DNA of 64,000 bases from Acidipropionibacterium virtanenii (GCF_003325455.1 NZ_CP025198.1:2976001-3040000), one strand, 5' to 3'; positions 16,732 through 26,153 are shown, numbered from the stretch's first letter. The notes: a model not told the origin generated them from the letters alone. Made by a program: numbers and translations.

Positions 16732-17772
16732 TCAGGACGGTCGCGCGGGCCCCGTGGAGCCCCGCACGACCAGCGAGGTGGGAATGACGACGGGTCCGGC
16801 GGCGTCGCCGGTGCCCTTGCCGCGGATCTCGTCGAGCAGCATCGCCACGGCACGCCGGCCGACGTCCTCGAAGTTCTGGTGGACCGTGGTGAGCGGGGGC
16901 CAGAACGACGCGGCCTCCCCGATGTCGTCGAATCCCACCACGCTGACATCCTCGGGCACCCGCAGGCCGGCCTCGTGCAGGGCCCGCAGCACGCCCAGGG
17001 CCATCTGGTCGTTGGCGACCACGACGGCGGTGACGCCGGACTCCCGGGACACCTCCCGCCCGGCGATGTATCCGTCCTCGGGAGTCCAGTCCCCGCGCAT
17101 CACGGGCGGCATCTCCAGCCCGGCACCGGCGAGGCTCTCCCGCCACACCTCCTCGCGCTGACGGCCCGGGTACGAGTCGACGGGGCCGCCGAGGAAGCGG
17201 ATCTCGCGGTGCCCCAGGCCGATCAGGTGATCCATCAGGGCCCGGCTGCCGCCCTTCTGGTCGTTGTCGACGAAGGGGAAGGCCCCGGTGGCGGCCCCCG
17301 AGGAGACCACCACGACCGGCAGCCCGGGCGGGATGGTGAGATCGGTGGAGTCGGACAGCGGGATCTCGATCATCGGGATGACGCCGTCGACGGCCTGGTC
17401 CAGCAGCTCGTCGAAGGCGTGCAGGATGGCCGACCGGGTGGGCCTGGCCACCGGGACGAGGGTCACCGAGTAGCCCTGCTCCCCGGCGGCGTCGACGATG
17501 GCCGAGAGGGTGCGGACGTTGCCGTGGGTCCTCAGGTTGAAGGCCGTCACCCCGATCGTCCCGAAGTGCCCCGAGCGCAGCGCCCGGGCGGCCTTGTTGG
17601 GCCGGTAGCCGAGCTCGCGCATGGCGTCCAGGACCCTCTCCCGGGTGGCGGGCTCCACATTGTCCATCCCGTTGGCGACCCGGGAGACGGTCTGGCCCGA
17701 GACCCCGGCACGTCCTGCCACGTCGGCCTGGGAGACCCGCCGAGCACCCTTCCCCTGCATCCTCGCAGCCAC
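16732..17772 (-). CDS. LacI family transcriptional regulator
   Basis: 346 residues from the GTG at 17772, which has AGGAGG six bases upstream; an upstream start at 17808 is less likely. The LacI helix-turn-helix is at about residues 12-35 (SQADVAGRAGVSGQTVSRVANG) with the hinge region NKAARALRSG. A periplasmic-binding-type effector domain follows, ending in the FDDIGEAASFWPPLTTVHQNF region typical of galactoside/glucoside repressors. It is divergent from the sugar importer, and a 16-bp LacI-type palindrome sits in the shared promoter region. Repression relieved by a galactoside or its product is the likely mode. Confidence 0.92.
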   Translation of the reverse strand: MAARMQGKGARRVSQADVAGRAGVSGQTVSRVANGMDNVEPATRERVLDAMRELGYRPNKAARALRSGHFGTIGVTAFNLRTHGNVRTLSAIVDAAGEQGYSVTLVPVARPTRSAILHAFDELLDQAVDGVIPMIEIPLSDSTDLTIPPGLPVVVVSSGAATGAFPFVDNDQKGGSRALMDHLIGLGHREIRFLGGPVDSYPGRQREEVWRESLAGAGLEMPPVMRGDWTPEDGYIAGREVSRESGVTAVVVANDQMALGVLRALHEAGLRVPEDVSVVGFDDIGEAASFWPPLTTVHQNFEDVGRRAVAMLLDEIRGKGTGDAAGPVVIPTSLVVRGSTGPARPS

Positions 17773-17817
17773 GTGAAACCTCCTGATGTGCGGTTGTCCG
17801 ATTCTCACAGGAGGAAG

Positions 17818-17867
17818 GTGTTGACGTCAACACAGGGTTGTGTCTACAGTTCATGGCGACGTCAACA
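17818..17867 (+). promoter_or_regulatory. Promoter with two LacI operators for the sugar importer operon
   Basis: GTGTTGACGTCAACAC (17818-17833) is a perfect 16-bp palindrome. A second partial site, GACGTCAACA, is at 17858-17867, 35 bp away centre to centre. The first contains a -35 box TTGACG (17821-17826); TACAGT (17845-17850) is a -10 candidate 18 bp downstream. A repressor on these sites would block the promoter directly. Confidence 0.7.
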
Positions 17868-17891
17868 TCAACGAAGATCAGTGAGGGACGC

Positions 17892-18824
17892 ATGGCTTCA
17901 ATGACGGTAGCCGCAGCTCCACCCGAATCCGGGAGCAGCGCGGAACAGGCGCTCCGCAAGGACCGCAAACGCTGGACGGGATGGCTCTTCATCACCCCCT
18001 TCCTGCTGGTCTTCGCGGCCTTCCTGGTCGCTCCGCTGGCCTACTCGGTGTACCTGAGCCTCTTCCAGCAGAAGCTCATCGGGGGGACGTCCTTCGTCGG
18101 CCTGGACAACTACAAGGCGGTCTTCACCGACGAGAAGTTCTGGTCGGCGCTGCGCCGGGTGGCGATCTTCCTGCTCGTCCAGGTGCCCATCATGACGGTG
18201 CTCTCCCTGATCGCCGCGCTCGGCATCGACTCCGGACGGCTCAGGGGGCCGGGCTCCTACCGGATCCTGCTCTTCCTGCCCTACGCGGTGCCCGGCGTCG
18301 TCGCGACCCTCATCTGGGGCTTCATGTACGGCGACAAGTTCGGTCTCACGGCGTCGATCAACGACCTGCTCGGCACTCACATCGCGCCGCTGGTCTCCAG
18401 CTGGATCCTGCTGTCGATCGGCAACATCGTCACCTGGGAGTTCATGGGCTACAACATGCTCATCTTCTACTCCTCCCTGAAGGTGATCCCCCAGGAGCTC
18501 TACGAGGCCGCCGAGGTGGACGGCGCCGGGGCGATGTCGATCGTCCGCCACATCAAGCTCCCGGCGCTGCGGGGCTCGATCGTGATCTCGATCATCTTCT
18601 CGATCATCGGCAGCTTCCAGCTGTTCAACGAACCGAACCTGCTGCAGCCGCTGGCGCCCAACGCCATCACGACGAACTTCACGCCGAACCTCTACGCCTA
18701 CAACCTGTCCTTCGCCGGCCAGCAGATCAACTACGCCGCCACCGTCGCCATCGTGATGGGCGTCATCACCGCGGTCATCGCCTACGTCGTGCAGCTGCGC
18801 GGCTCCCGGAAGGAGACCATGTGA
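17892..18824 (+). CDS. Sugar ABC transporter permease (MalF-type)
   Basis: 310 residues starting at the ATG at 17892; an earlier ATG at 17838 lies inside the predicted promoter. Six membrane helices start at about residue 35 (WLFITPFLLVFAAFLVAPLAYSV). The cytoplasmic EAA loop is clear: ELYEAAEVDGAGAMSIVRHIKLPAL. It is the first gene of the importer operon and ends in a TGATG overlap with the second permease. Binding-protein-dependent uptake of an oligosaccharide is expected, probably a beta-galactoside given the GH35 gene. Confidence 0.92.
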   Translation: MASMTVAAAPPESGSSAEQALRKDRKRWTGWLFITPFLLVFAAFLVAPLAYSVYLSLFQQKLIGGTSFVGLDNYKAVFTDEKFWSALRRVAIFLLVQVPIMTVLSLIAALGIDSGRLRGPGSYRILLFLPYAVPGVVATLIWGFMYGDKFGLTASINDLLGTHIAPLVSSWILLSIGNIVTWEFMGYNMLIFYSSLKVIPQELYEAAEVDGAGAMSIVRHIKLPALRGSIVISIIFSIIGSFQLFNEPNLLQPLAPNAITTNFTPNLYAYNLSFAGQQINYAATVAIVMGVITAVIAYVVQLRGSRKETM

Positions 18825-19708
18825 TGAGCGCCTCGCAACCCACCCGCCACCTGGCCCGCGATCCCCGTCAGCGCCGCTCGGTCGTCCTGACCGTCGCGAT
18901 GGTGATCTTCACCGTCTACTCGCTCATGCCGCTGCTGTGGCTGATCATCAACGCGACCAAGACCCAGGGCTCCCTGTTCAGCTCCTTCGGGCTGTGGTTC
19001 AGCGGCGACTTCTCGCTGTGGAGCAATATCGTCGGCACCTTCACCTACGACAACGGGATCTTCCTGCACTGGCTGTTCAACACCCTGCTCTACGTGGTGG
19101 TCGGCGCCGGCGGCGCGACCATCCTGGCCACCCTGGGCGGCTACGGGCTGGCCAAGTACAACTTCCCCGGGCGCCGCGGCGTCTTCGCCGTCGTGCTGGG
19201 CGCGGTCGCCGTGCCGGGTGCGGCCGTGGCGGTGCCCACCTTCCTGATGTTCAGCAAGCTCGGGCTCACCAACACCCCGTGGGCGGTCATCCTGCCCTCC
19301 CTCATCAGCCCCTTCGGCCTCTACCTGGTCTGGACCTTCGCCACCGACGCGGTGCCCATCGAGATGCTCGAGGCGGCGCGCCTCGACGGCGCCGGCGAGT
19401 TCCGCACCTTCTTCACCATCAGCCTCAAGCTGCTGGGGCCCGGCATCGTCACCGTGGCGCTGTTCGCCATCGTCGCCACCTGGAACAACTACTTCCTGCC
19501 GCTGATCATGATCAACGACCCGAAGTGGTACCCGCTGACGGTGGGCCTGAGCCAGTGGACCGCGCAGGCCACCGGTGCCGCGGCGCAGCCGATCTACAAC
19601 CTGGTGATCGCCGGCGCCCTCATCACGATCCTCCCGATCGTCATCATCTTCCTGCTCCTTCAGCGCTACTGGCAGTCCGGCCTGAGTGCGGGAAGCGTCA
19701 AGGGGTGA
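18824..19708 (+). CDS. Sugar ABC transporter permease (MalG-type)
   Basis: 294 residues; the ATG overlaps the previous stop by one base (a GTG three bases earlier is also possible). Six helices, starting at about residue 20. The EAA loop reads EMLEAARLDGAGEFRTFFTISLKLLGPG, and the segment GGYGLAKYNFPGRRG is typical of the MalG/CUT1 group. It forms the channel with the upstream permease. No ATP-binding subunit is encoded in this cluster. Confidence 0.92.
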   Translation: MSASQPTRHLARDPRQRRSVVLTVAMVIFTVYSLMPLLWLIINATKTQGSLFSSFGLWFSGDFSLWSNIVGTFTYDNGIFLHWLFNTLLYVVVGAGGATILATLGGYGLAKYNFPGRRGVFAVVLGAVAVPGAAVAVPTFLMFSKLGLTNTPWAVILPSLISPFGLYLVWTFATDAVPIEMLEAARLDGAGEFRTFFTISLKLLGPGIVTVALFAIVATWNNYFLPLIMINDPKWYPLTVGLSQWTAQATGAAAQPIYNLVIAGALITILPIVIIFLLLQRYWQSGLSAGSVKG

Positions 19709-19786
19709 TGACCCCCTGAACCCCACTCCGTCCGGTCGCCACCACCCGTTCAAGAACACCACCTCGATCCGAAGAAGGAATCAGAC

Positions 19787-21145
19787 ATGAGCAGATACGT
19801 CACCACCCGCCGCGGCTTCCTCGCCGGCCTGGGAGCCGTCGCCGTGGGCGCCGGTCTGGCCGCCTGTGGAGGCTCCGGCTCCAGCTCGACCGGCTCCTCG
19901 GCCAAGGCCACCGGAAATGCCGACGCCGTGGACGCGGCCCTCAAGAAGGGCGGCACCCTCACCTACTGGTCCTGGACGCCGTCGGGCAAGGACCAGGTGG
20001 CCGCCTTCATGAAGAAGTACCCCAACGTCACGGTCAAGCTCGTCAACCCGGGCACCGCCGCCACCACCTACACGAAGCTGCAGAACGCCATCACGGCCAA
20101 GTCCGGTGTGCCCGACGTCTGCCAGATCGAGTACTACGCGCTCTCCCAGTTCGCGCTGCCCGGCGCCCTCTACGACCTCAACCAGGTCGGCTTCGACTCG
20201 TTCAAGTCCGACTACTCGACCGGCCCGTGGGGATCGGTCAACCAGAACAACAAGCTCATCGGCCTGCCCCAGGACTCGGGCCCGATGGCGATGTTCTACA
20301 ACAAGGAGGTCTTCGACAAGCACAAGCTGACCGTGCCGAAGACCTGGGACGAGTACGTCGAGGTCGCCAAGAAGCTGCACGCCGCCGATCCGAAGGCGTT
20401 CATCACCTCCGACTCCGGGGACGCCGGCTTCACCACCTCGATGATCTGGCAGGCCGGGGGCAAGCCCTTCAAGGCCAGTGGCACCGACGTCACCATCAAC
20501 CTGGCCGACGAGGGCACCAAGAAGTGGACCGCGGTGTGGAACAAGCTCGTCGAGGGCAAGCTCCTCTCCCCCATCACCGGATGGTCCGACGAGTGGTTCC
20601 AGGGGCTGGGCAACGGCACTCTGGCCACCCTGCTCACCGGCGCCTGGATGCCCGGCAACTTCATCGCCTCGGTGGCCGCCGGCAAGGGCAAGTGGCGGGT
20701 CGCCCCGATGCCGACCTACGACGGCACCGCGGTCAACTCGGAGAACGGCGGATCGGCCCAGGCCGTGATGGCCCAGAGCCAGAACACCGCCCTGGCAGCC
20801 GGCTTCCTGCGCTGGCTCAACCATGAGCAGGCGAGCATCGACATCTTCATGAAGAGCGGCGGATTCCCGTCGACCACCAAGGATCTGGCGAGCTCGGCCT
20901 TCCTGAACGACGCCCCGGCGTACTTCGGCGGTCAGAAGATCAACGAGGTGCTCGCGGCGGGTGCGAAGAACGTCGTCTCCGGATGGCAGTACCTGCCCTA
21001 CCAGGTGTACGGCAACAGCGTCTACGCCGACACCGTCGGCCAGTCCTACGCCAAGAACACGAGCCTGGACACCGGCCTGGCGAACTGGCAGAAGGCCCTG
21101 GTCGAGTACGGCAACAAGCAGGGCTTCACCGTCAAGACCTCCTGA
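19787..21145 (+). CDS. Sugar ABC transporter substrate-binding lipoprotein (Tat signal)
   Basis: 452 residues. The N terminus has a twin-arginine motif (TRRGFLAG) and a lipobox LAAC with the lipid-modified Cys at about residue 26, so it is probably exported folded and anchored to the membrane. A serine/glycine-rich linker leads to a CUT1-type extracellular solute-binding domain (YWSWTPSGKDQVAAFMKKYP; PQDSGPMAMFYNKEVFDKH). It delivers the sugar to the two permeases encoded just upstream. The gap to the GH35 gene contains an inverted repeat that may reduce read-through. Confidence 0.92.
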   Translation: MSRYVTTRRGFLAGLGAVAVGAGLAACGGSGSSSTGSSAKATGNADAVDAALKKGGTLTYWSWTPSGKDQVAAFMKKYPNVTVKLVNPGTAATTYTKLQNAITAKSGVPDVCQIEYYALSQFALPGALYDLNQVGFDSFKSDYSTGPWGSVNQNNKLIGLPQDSGPMAMFYNKEVFDKHKLTVPKTWDEYVEVAKKLHAADPKAFITSDSGDAGFTTSMIWQAGGKPFKASGTDVTINLADEGTKKWTAVWNKLVEGKLLSPITGWSDEWFQGLGNGTLATLLTGAWMPGNFIASVAAGKGKWRVAPMPTYDGTAVNSENGGSAQAVMAQSQNTALAAGFLRWLNHEQASIDIFMKSGGFPSTTKDLASSAFLNDAPAYFGGQKINEVLAAGAKNVVSGWQYLPYQVYGNSVYADTVGQSYAKNTSLDTGLANWQKALVEYGNKQGFTVKTS

Positions 21146-21166
21146 CGGCCGCCTGCCCCGATCACT

Positions 21167-21217
21167 CCCGACACGCCGTGATCCGGCACCTCCGGTGCCC
21201 GGACGCGGCGTGTCGGG
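21167..21217. terminator. Inverted repeat between binding-protein and GH35 genes
   Basis: CCCGACACGCCG (21167-21178) pairs with CGGCGTGTCGGG (21206-21217). The enclosed TCCGGCACC...GGTGCCCGGA can form a second hairpin. Related in sequence to the element at 26229-26280. It lies inside an operon, so partial termination or mRNA protection is possible. Confidence 0.55.
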
Positions 21218-21253
21218 CGGAATGGGCCTGCCCACCCTCTCTCAAGGACATCG

Positions 21254-23086
21254 ATGACCACCTTCACCCTCGGCGAGCACGACTTCCTGCTCGACGGCCA
21301 TCCGCACCGCATCCTCTCCGGCGCGATCCACTACTTCCGGATCCACCCGGACCAGTGGGCAGACCGGATCCACAAGGCGCGGCTGCTCGGGCTCAACACG
21401 ATCGAGACCTATGTGGCCTGGAACGCCCACGAGCCGGTGGAGGGGCAGTGGTCCTGGCAGGACGGGCTGGACCTGGCGGCCTTCCTGAAGGCCGTGGCCG
21501 ACGAGGGGATGCACGCCATCGTGAGGCCGGCGCCGTACATCTGCGCCGAGTGGGACGACGGCGGGCTGCCCGCCTGGCTGTTCGGCGAGAAGGCCGCCGG
21601 GGTGCGTCGCGACGAGCCCGTCTTCATGGCGGCCGTCGAGGCCTACCTGAGACGGGTCTACGAGATCATCGCGCCCCTTCAGATCGACCGCGGCGGGCCG
21701 GTGATCCTGGTCCAGATCGAGAACGAGTACGGCGCCTACGGGAGCGATCCCGAGTATCTGCGCAAGCTGGTGGGCGTCACCCGGTCCGCCGGGATCACGG
21801 TGCCGCTGACGACGGTCGACCAGCCCGAGGACGACATGCTCGCCGCGGGGTCACTGCCCGGGCTGCTGCACACCGGCTCCTTCGGATCCCGGTCACCGGA
21901 GCGGCTGGCGACCCTGCGACGTCACCAGCCCAGCGGACCGCTGATGTGCATGGAGTACTGGAACGGCTGGTTCGACGACTGGGGCACGCCGCACCACACC
22001 ACCGAGGCCGGAGCGGCGGCCGCCGACCTGGACGCGCTGCTCGGCGCGGGCGCCTCGGTGAACCTCTACATGCTCTGCGGGGGCACCAACTTCGGGCTCA
22101 CCAACGGAGCCAACGACAAGGGCACCTACGAGCCCATCACCACCAGCTACGATTACGACGCCCCGCTCGACGAGGCCGGTCGCCCGACCGCCAAGTACTG
22201 GGCCTTCCGGGAGGTCATCGGGAAGTACACCGAACTGCCCGACGAGGAGCCCGAGCCCGCCGACCCCGCCCCGGTGACCTCAGCGCCGTTGCCCCGGGAG
22301 ATCGATCTGCTCGACGCCGTCGAGGCCTCTGGAACCTGGAGCGTCCTCGATCACCTGCCCACCATGGACGAGATGGGCCAGTTCAGGGGATTCGCCCTCT
22401 ACCGGGCCCGGATCGAACTGGATGACGCCGCCGAACTGTCCCTCGCGGAGGTCCGCGACCGCGCCCTGGTGTTCGCCGGAGACCACCTGCTCGGGGTGCT
22501 GGACCGGGCGGAGAAGTCCCGCTCGGTGCAGATTCCGGACGGCTCCTACGACCTGACGCTGCTGGTGGAGGACCAGGGCCGGGTGGACTACGGGCCGCGC
22601 CTCGGGGAGCCCAAGGGCCTGATCGGGCCCGCGATGGTGCGCTCCGGGAAGCAGGGCCTCGGGGAGCATGGCCTCGGGAGGTCCGGCCTCGGGCAGCCGG
22701 GCGGGCAGCTGGAGATCACCGACTGGCAGTATCTGACGGTGCCCGATGATCCGGGCGGCCTGCTCGACGGATCCGACGCCGGTCGCGGGGCGCCTCCGGA
22801 GCGCCCGGTCCTGAGGCGGGGACGGCTGAACGTCGACGGGCCCGCCGATCTTTTCCTCGACACCGCCGGATGGGGCAAGGGCGTCGCCTGGTTCAACGGC
22901 GTCTGCCTGGGACGGTTCTGGGAGCGCGGGCCCCAGCGCACGCTGTACGTCCCGGCGCCGATGGTGCGGGCCGGGGCCAACGACGTCGTCGTCATGGACC
23001 TGCACCCGCGCCCTGGTGCGCGGATCGCCACCCTCTCGGCACCGGTCCTGGATCAGCCGATTCTGAATCCGCCGGTCACCACCTGA
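21254..23086 (+). CDS. Glycoside hydrolase family 35 beta-galactosidase
   Basis: 610 residues, close to the usual size of bacterial GH35 enzymes. The N-terminal (beta/alpha)8 barrel carries LSGAIHYFRIHPDQW and RPAPYICAEWDDGGLPAWL. The acid/base Glu is in QIENEYGAYG (about residue 160) and the nucleophile Glu in CMEYWNGWFDDWG (about 235). C-terminal beta-sandwich domains follow, with a GKGVAWFNGVCLGRFWERGPQRTLYVP jelly-roll signature near the end. No signal peptide is visible, so it should cleave imported beta-galactosides in the cytoplasm. It is the last gene of the LacI-controlled cluster. Confidence 0.93.
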   Translation: MTTFTLGEHDFLLDGHPHRILSGAIHYFRIHPDQWADRIHKARLLGLNTIETYVAWNAHEPVEGQWSWQDGLDLAAFLKAVADEGMHAIVRPAPYICAEWDDGGLPAWLFGEKAAGVRRDEPVFMAAVEAYLRRVYEIIAPLQIDRGGPVILVQIENEYGAYGSDPEYLRKLVGVTRSAGITVPLTTVDQPEDDMLAAGSLPGLLHTGSFGSRSPERLATLRRHQPSGPLMCMEYWNGWFDDWGTPHHTTEAGAAAADLDALLGAGASVNLYMLCGGTNFGLTNGANDKGTYEPITTSYDYDAPLDEAGRPTAKYWAFREVIGKYTELPDEEPEPADPAPVTSAPLPREIDLLDAVEASGTWSVLDHLPTMDEMGQFRGFALYRARIELDDAAELSLAEVRDRALVFAGDHLLGVLDRAEKSRSVQIPDGSYDLTLLVEDQGRVDYGPRLGEPKGLIGPAMVRSGKQGLGEHGLGRSGLGQPGGQLEITDWQYLTVPDDPGGLLDGSDAGRGAPPERPVLRRGRLNVDGPADLFLDTAGWGKGVAWFNGVCLGRFWERGPQRTLYVPAPMVRAGANDVVVMDLHPRPGARIATLSAPVLDQPILNPPVTT

Positions 23087-23128
23087 CATCCGGGCCCGGC
23101 CGGTCGCATGCCGCCCGGACCCCATATC

Positions 23129-23216
23129 CTGTGTCCCAGCTTTGCGTCTCCAACTCTGCTTTCATCCTCTAGCGGGAGGGCCAACGCAGAGTTGGAGACG
23201 CAAAGCGAGCACACAG
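23129..23216. repeat. Palindromic repeat element, copy 1, between convergent genes
   Basis: A 21-bp perfect arm at 23139-23159 pairs with 23186-23206, with further CTGTG/CACAG pairing outside. The element is homologous over its length to the one at 29720-29808, and arm differences between the copies are mostly compensated on the other arm. It may act as a bidirectional terminator between GH35 and the iron alcohol dehydrogenase. Confidence 0.75.
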
Positions 23217-23269
23217 CATGGCCGGAGCGGTGAAAGTGGTGAGAGTGGTGCGGGGGTCGCTGCGCCTGG

Positions 23270-24412
23270 TCACATCGAGGCGTTGATGATCTCGGCCACC
23301 TCGTCGTGGGTGAGTTCGATGGGGTTGCCCTTCATCGAGGAGGCCCGCATCGCGGCGTCGGCGGCCTCGTCGATCTGCGAGCGGTCCAGGCCGAGGGTCT
23401 CCAGCCCGGGCACCTGGAGGTCGGCGACGATGTCGGCGATCCATTCGACGCCGTCAGCGGCCTTCGCGGCATGGGTGCCCGTCAGAATCCGCGCGGCCCG
23501 GTCGTACTTGCGCAGCGCCGGGTTGTCGAAGTCGCGGCGGATCATCGATTCCACATTGACCCGTGTGGCGGCAGCCAGCACGGCCGCGCAGATGTCGCCG
23601 TGGGCGGCCCCGGTCATCCCTCCCAGCGGGGCGGCCAGGCCGTGGGCGGCACCCAGCTTGGCGTTGGCGAGGCTCAGGCCGCCGAACAGCGAGCACAGGC
23701 TCATGTCGGTGCGGGCCTCGACGTCGGAGCCGTCGGACCAGGCTCGGCGCAGCCCGGAGGCGGCCCGGCGCATGCCCTCGGCGGCCAGCTGGTCGGTGAG
23801 CACATTGGCCTTGACCGAGACATAGGGCTCCAGGCACTGGGTGAGGGCGTCGAATCCGGAGGCGGCGGTCACCGACGGCGGGCAGTCGACGGTCAGCTCC
23901 GGATCGACCAGGGCGATGTCAGGGAGCATGGCCGGCGAGCGCAGGCTGGCCTTGATGCCGTGCTCGGGAGAGATGATCGGCGAATTGGCCGTCACCTCGG
24001 CGCCGGCTCCGGAGGTGGTCGGGCAGGCCACCACGGGGATGGACCGGGGTTCGAGGGGGACGCCGCGGCCGACGACCTCGATGTGGTCGAGGACCGATCC
24101 CTCGTTGCGGGCCAGGATCCCGACCGATTTGGCGGTGTCGATGGCCGATCCCCCGCCCACCGCGACGATGACATCGGGGGCGAACTCGCGGGCAGAGGCC
24201 ACGGCGTCGGTCACCTGCGGGATGGTCGGCTCGCCGTGGCTGAGCACGCGCACCCGCTCCTCGCCGAGCACCTCGAGCCCGGGCAACCGGGCGGCGTGGC
24301 TGCCGGTCACCAGCATCACGCGCGGCCCGAATCCGGCGACCAGGCCGGGAAGCTCCTTGAATCGTCCGGCTCCGAAGACGATCCGCCCAGCGGTCGCGAA
24401 GTTGAACTCCAT
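23270..24412 (-). CDS. Iron-containing alcohol dehydrogenase (group III type)
   Basis: 380 residues from the ATG at 24412 (GAGGAAG site upstream); an in-frame extension to 24580 has no support. The NAD-binding GGGSAIDTAKSVGIL and the CPTTSGAGAE motif are typical of the Fe-ADH family. Metal-ligand positions read FDALTQCLEP, AAHGLAAPLGG and AAHGDIC: the first histidine of the usual DALTH is glutamine, as in a recognised subgroup of the family. It oxidises or reduces an alcohol/aldehyde with NAD(P); the substrate is not evident. Next upstream on the same strand is the MFS exporter, about 170 bp away. Confidence 0.88.
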   Translation of the reverse strand: MEFNFATAGRIVFGAGRFKELPGLVAGFGPRVMLVTGSHAARLPGLEVLGEERVRVLSHGEPTIPQVTDAVASAREFAPDVIVAVGGGSAIDTAKSVGILARNEGSVLDHIEVVGRGVPLEPRSIPVVACPTTSGAGAEVTANSPIISPEHGIKASLRSPAMLPDIALVDPELTVDCPPSVTAASGFDALTQCLEPYVSVKANVLTDQLAAEGMRRAASGLRRAWSDGSDVEARTDMSLCSLFGGLSLANAKLGAAHGLAAPLGGMTGAAHGDICAAVLAAATRVNVESMIRRDFDNPALRKYDRAARILTGTHAAKAADGVEWIADIVADLQVPGLETLGLDRSQIDEAADAAMRASSMKGNPIELTHDEVAEIINASM

Positions 24413-24580
24413 CGGTCTTCCTCTCACACAGCCCTGTCGGTCATGCCCATCATGCCTGCCCGGCAGTCGAGCCTCGACCCCGGATACCGATGAGTCCGGC
24501 CACCTGGGGGACGCCGAGGGGATATTCCACATCGCGGCCGCCGGGTGGCAGAACTCAGCCACGGGACGGGCCGACCCCAC

Positions 24581-26050
24581 TCACCTCCGCTTCCTCAGCC
24601 CCATATTCTCGGCGACCAGGACGACGAGGGCCACCGCCACGAGGACGGCCAGACCGCCGGCCGAGCCGCTCCGGGTGCCGTCCTGGAAGGCGGCGGTCCC
24701 GGCGGTCAGACTGCTCTGACGCACCGCCACGATGGTCGACAGCACCGTCATCGACAGGGCTCCGGCGAACTGCTGGCAGGTGTTCATCATGGCGGTGGCG
24801 TCAGGAGTGAGGTGCTGGGGCACGTGGGCCATGCCGTGGGTCTGGGTGTTGGCGAAGGCCAGCCCGAAGCCGAGCATGAAGAGCAGGTACATGGCCGCCA
24901 GCAGGAAGAGGTTGACCCTCACCCCGAGGACGGCGAGCAGCACGGTGGCGACCAGCGCGACGACGGCTCCGGTCATGATCGGCACCCGGGCCCCGACGTG
25001 GTCGAGGATCACCCCGCCCAAGGGTGCGAAGGCCGCCCCGACGACAGCTGCCGGCAGCACCGCGAGACCGGCGACCAGGGAGGTGCGGCCCATCGACATC
25101 TGCGCGTAGGTGGGCAGCAGGTAGCCCAGCCCCAGGGTGATGAACTGCAGGCAGGCGAAGGCGACGAGGCTCCAGGCGTAGGTGCCGTCGCGCAGCACAC
25201 TGAGATGGATCAACGGGTGCTCGGAGCGGTGGGCGGCGCGCACGAAGAGCGCCAGGCAGGCCAGTCCCACGACCGGCGTCGCGATCGCGACGGCCAGGGC
25301 CGCGGTTCCCGCCGATCCCGAACTGACGAGGGCGCCGATCCGCTCGATGCCCAGCACCAGACCGACCAGGCCGACGGCGAGAAGAACGAGCTGACCGATC
25401 GCCAGGTTCTCCTTGCGGGTGGGGGTGGCCTGCTGGATGGAGCGGGCGCCCACGATCAGGGCGATGACCAGCAGCGGGATGTTGAGCCAGAAGATCAGAC
25501 GCCAGCCGGCCAGGGTGCCGATCGCCCCGCCGAGGGTGGGGCCCAGCGCCGGGGCGATGCCCAGGATGAGGCCGCCGACCCCCATCAGCATGCCGACCTT
25601 GGCGCGGGGGGCCTGCATCATGATGATGGAGAACATGAGCGGCGTGGCGATGCCGGTGCCGACCCCCTGGAGGAGCCGCCCGATGAGCAGCACCGGGTAC
25701 GTGGGCGCCATGGCGGCCACCAGGGCACCGGCCATCACGGCGAGGGCCGCGACGATGAACAGCGACCGGGCGGTGAACCGGCGCTGCAGATAGCCCGACA
25801 GCGGCATGATGACCGAGACGACGAGCAGGTAACCGGTGGTCATCCAGGAGACGGCGCTCATGGTGATGCCGAAATCGCTCATGAGAGCCGGGAAGAGGAT
25901 ATTGACGACGGTCTCCAGCAGCAGGCCCAGGAAGGACAGGATCGCCGTGGCGACGATCGAGCCGACGAGCGTGCCCGAGACCTTCTGGGAGGAGGTGCCG
26001 GCGGTGGAGGACTGTGCGGTGGAGGACTGTGTGCGTGTGTCGACGGACAC
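24581..26050 (-). CDS. DHA2-type MFS multidrug exporter
   Basis: About 489 residues with 14 predicted membrane helices, the EmrB/QacA (DHA2) layout. The motif between helices 2 and 3 is PLSGYLQRRFTARSLF. The motif C region of helix 5 is GLILGIAPALGPTLGGAIGTLAGWRLIFWLN. I prefer the GTG at 26050, which has an AAAGGA site; an in-frame GTG at 26074 would add eight residues. The likely role is proton-driven export of drugs or toxic metabolites. The leader contains a palindrome and a strong hairpin, suggesting regulated expression. Confidence 0.88.
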   Translation of the reverse strand: MSVDTRTQSSTAQSSTAGTSSQKVSGTLVGSIVATAILSFLGLLLETVVNILFPALMSDFGITMSAVSWMTTGYLLVVSVIMPLSGYLQRRFTARSLFIVAALAVMAGALVAAMAPTYPVLLIGRLLQGVGTGIATPLMFSIIMMQAPRAKVGMLMGVGGLILGIAPALGPTLGGAIGTLAGWRLIFWLNIPLLVIALIVGARSIQQATPTRKENLAIGQLVLLAVGLVGLVLGIERIGALVSSGSAGTAALAVAIATPVVGLACLALFVRAAHRSEHPLIHLSVLRDGTYAWSLVAFACLQFITLGLGYLLPTYAQMSMGRTSLVAGLAVLPAAVVGAAFAPLGGVILDHVGARVPIMTGAVVALVATVLLAVLGVRVNLFLLAAMYLLFMLGFGLAFANTQTHGMAHVPQHLTPDATAMMNTCQQFAGALSMTVLSTIVAVRQSSLTAGTAAFQDGTRSGSAGGLAVLVAVALVVLVAENMGLRKRR

Positions 26051-26103
26051 TGAGGGTGTTTCCTTTCGGGGCACGTCGACCTGCGCTCAAAGGGCACGAC
26101 GGG

Positions 26104-26153
26104 CTGCGCCCGACGTGCGTCCAACGTCGGCGTGCGGGCGCAGTCAGTGACTG
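26104..26153 (-). promoter_or_regulatory. Structured leader and operator-like palindrome upstream of the MFS gene
   Basis: CTGCGCCCG (26104-26112) pairs with CGGGCGCAG (26135-26143). The enclosed CCGACGT (26110-26116) and ACGTCGG (26124-26130) can form a competing stem. Immediately upstream CAGTCAGTGACTG (26141-26153) is a perfect palindrome. The arrangement could hold an operator plus an attenuator. Confidence 0.35.
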
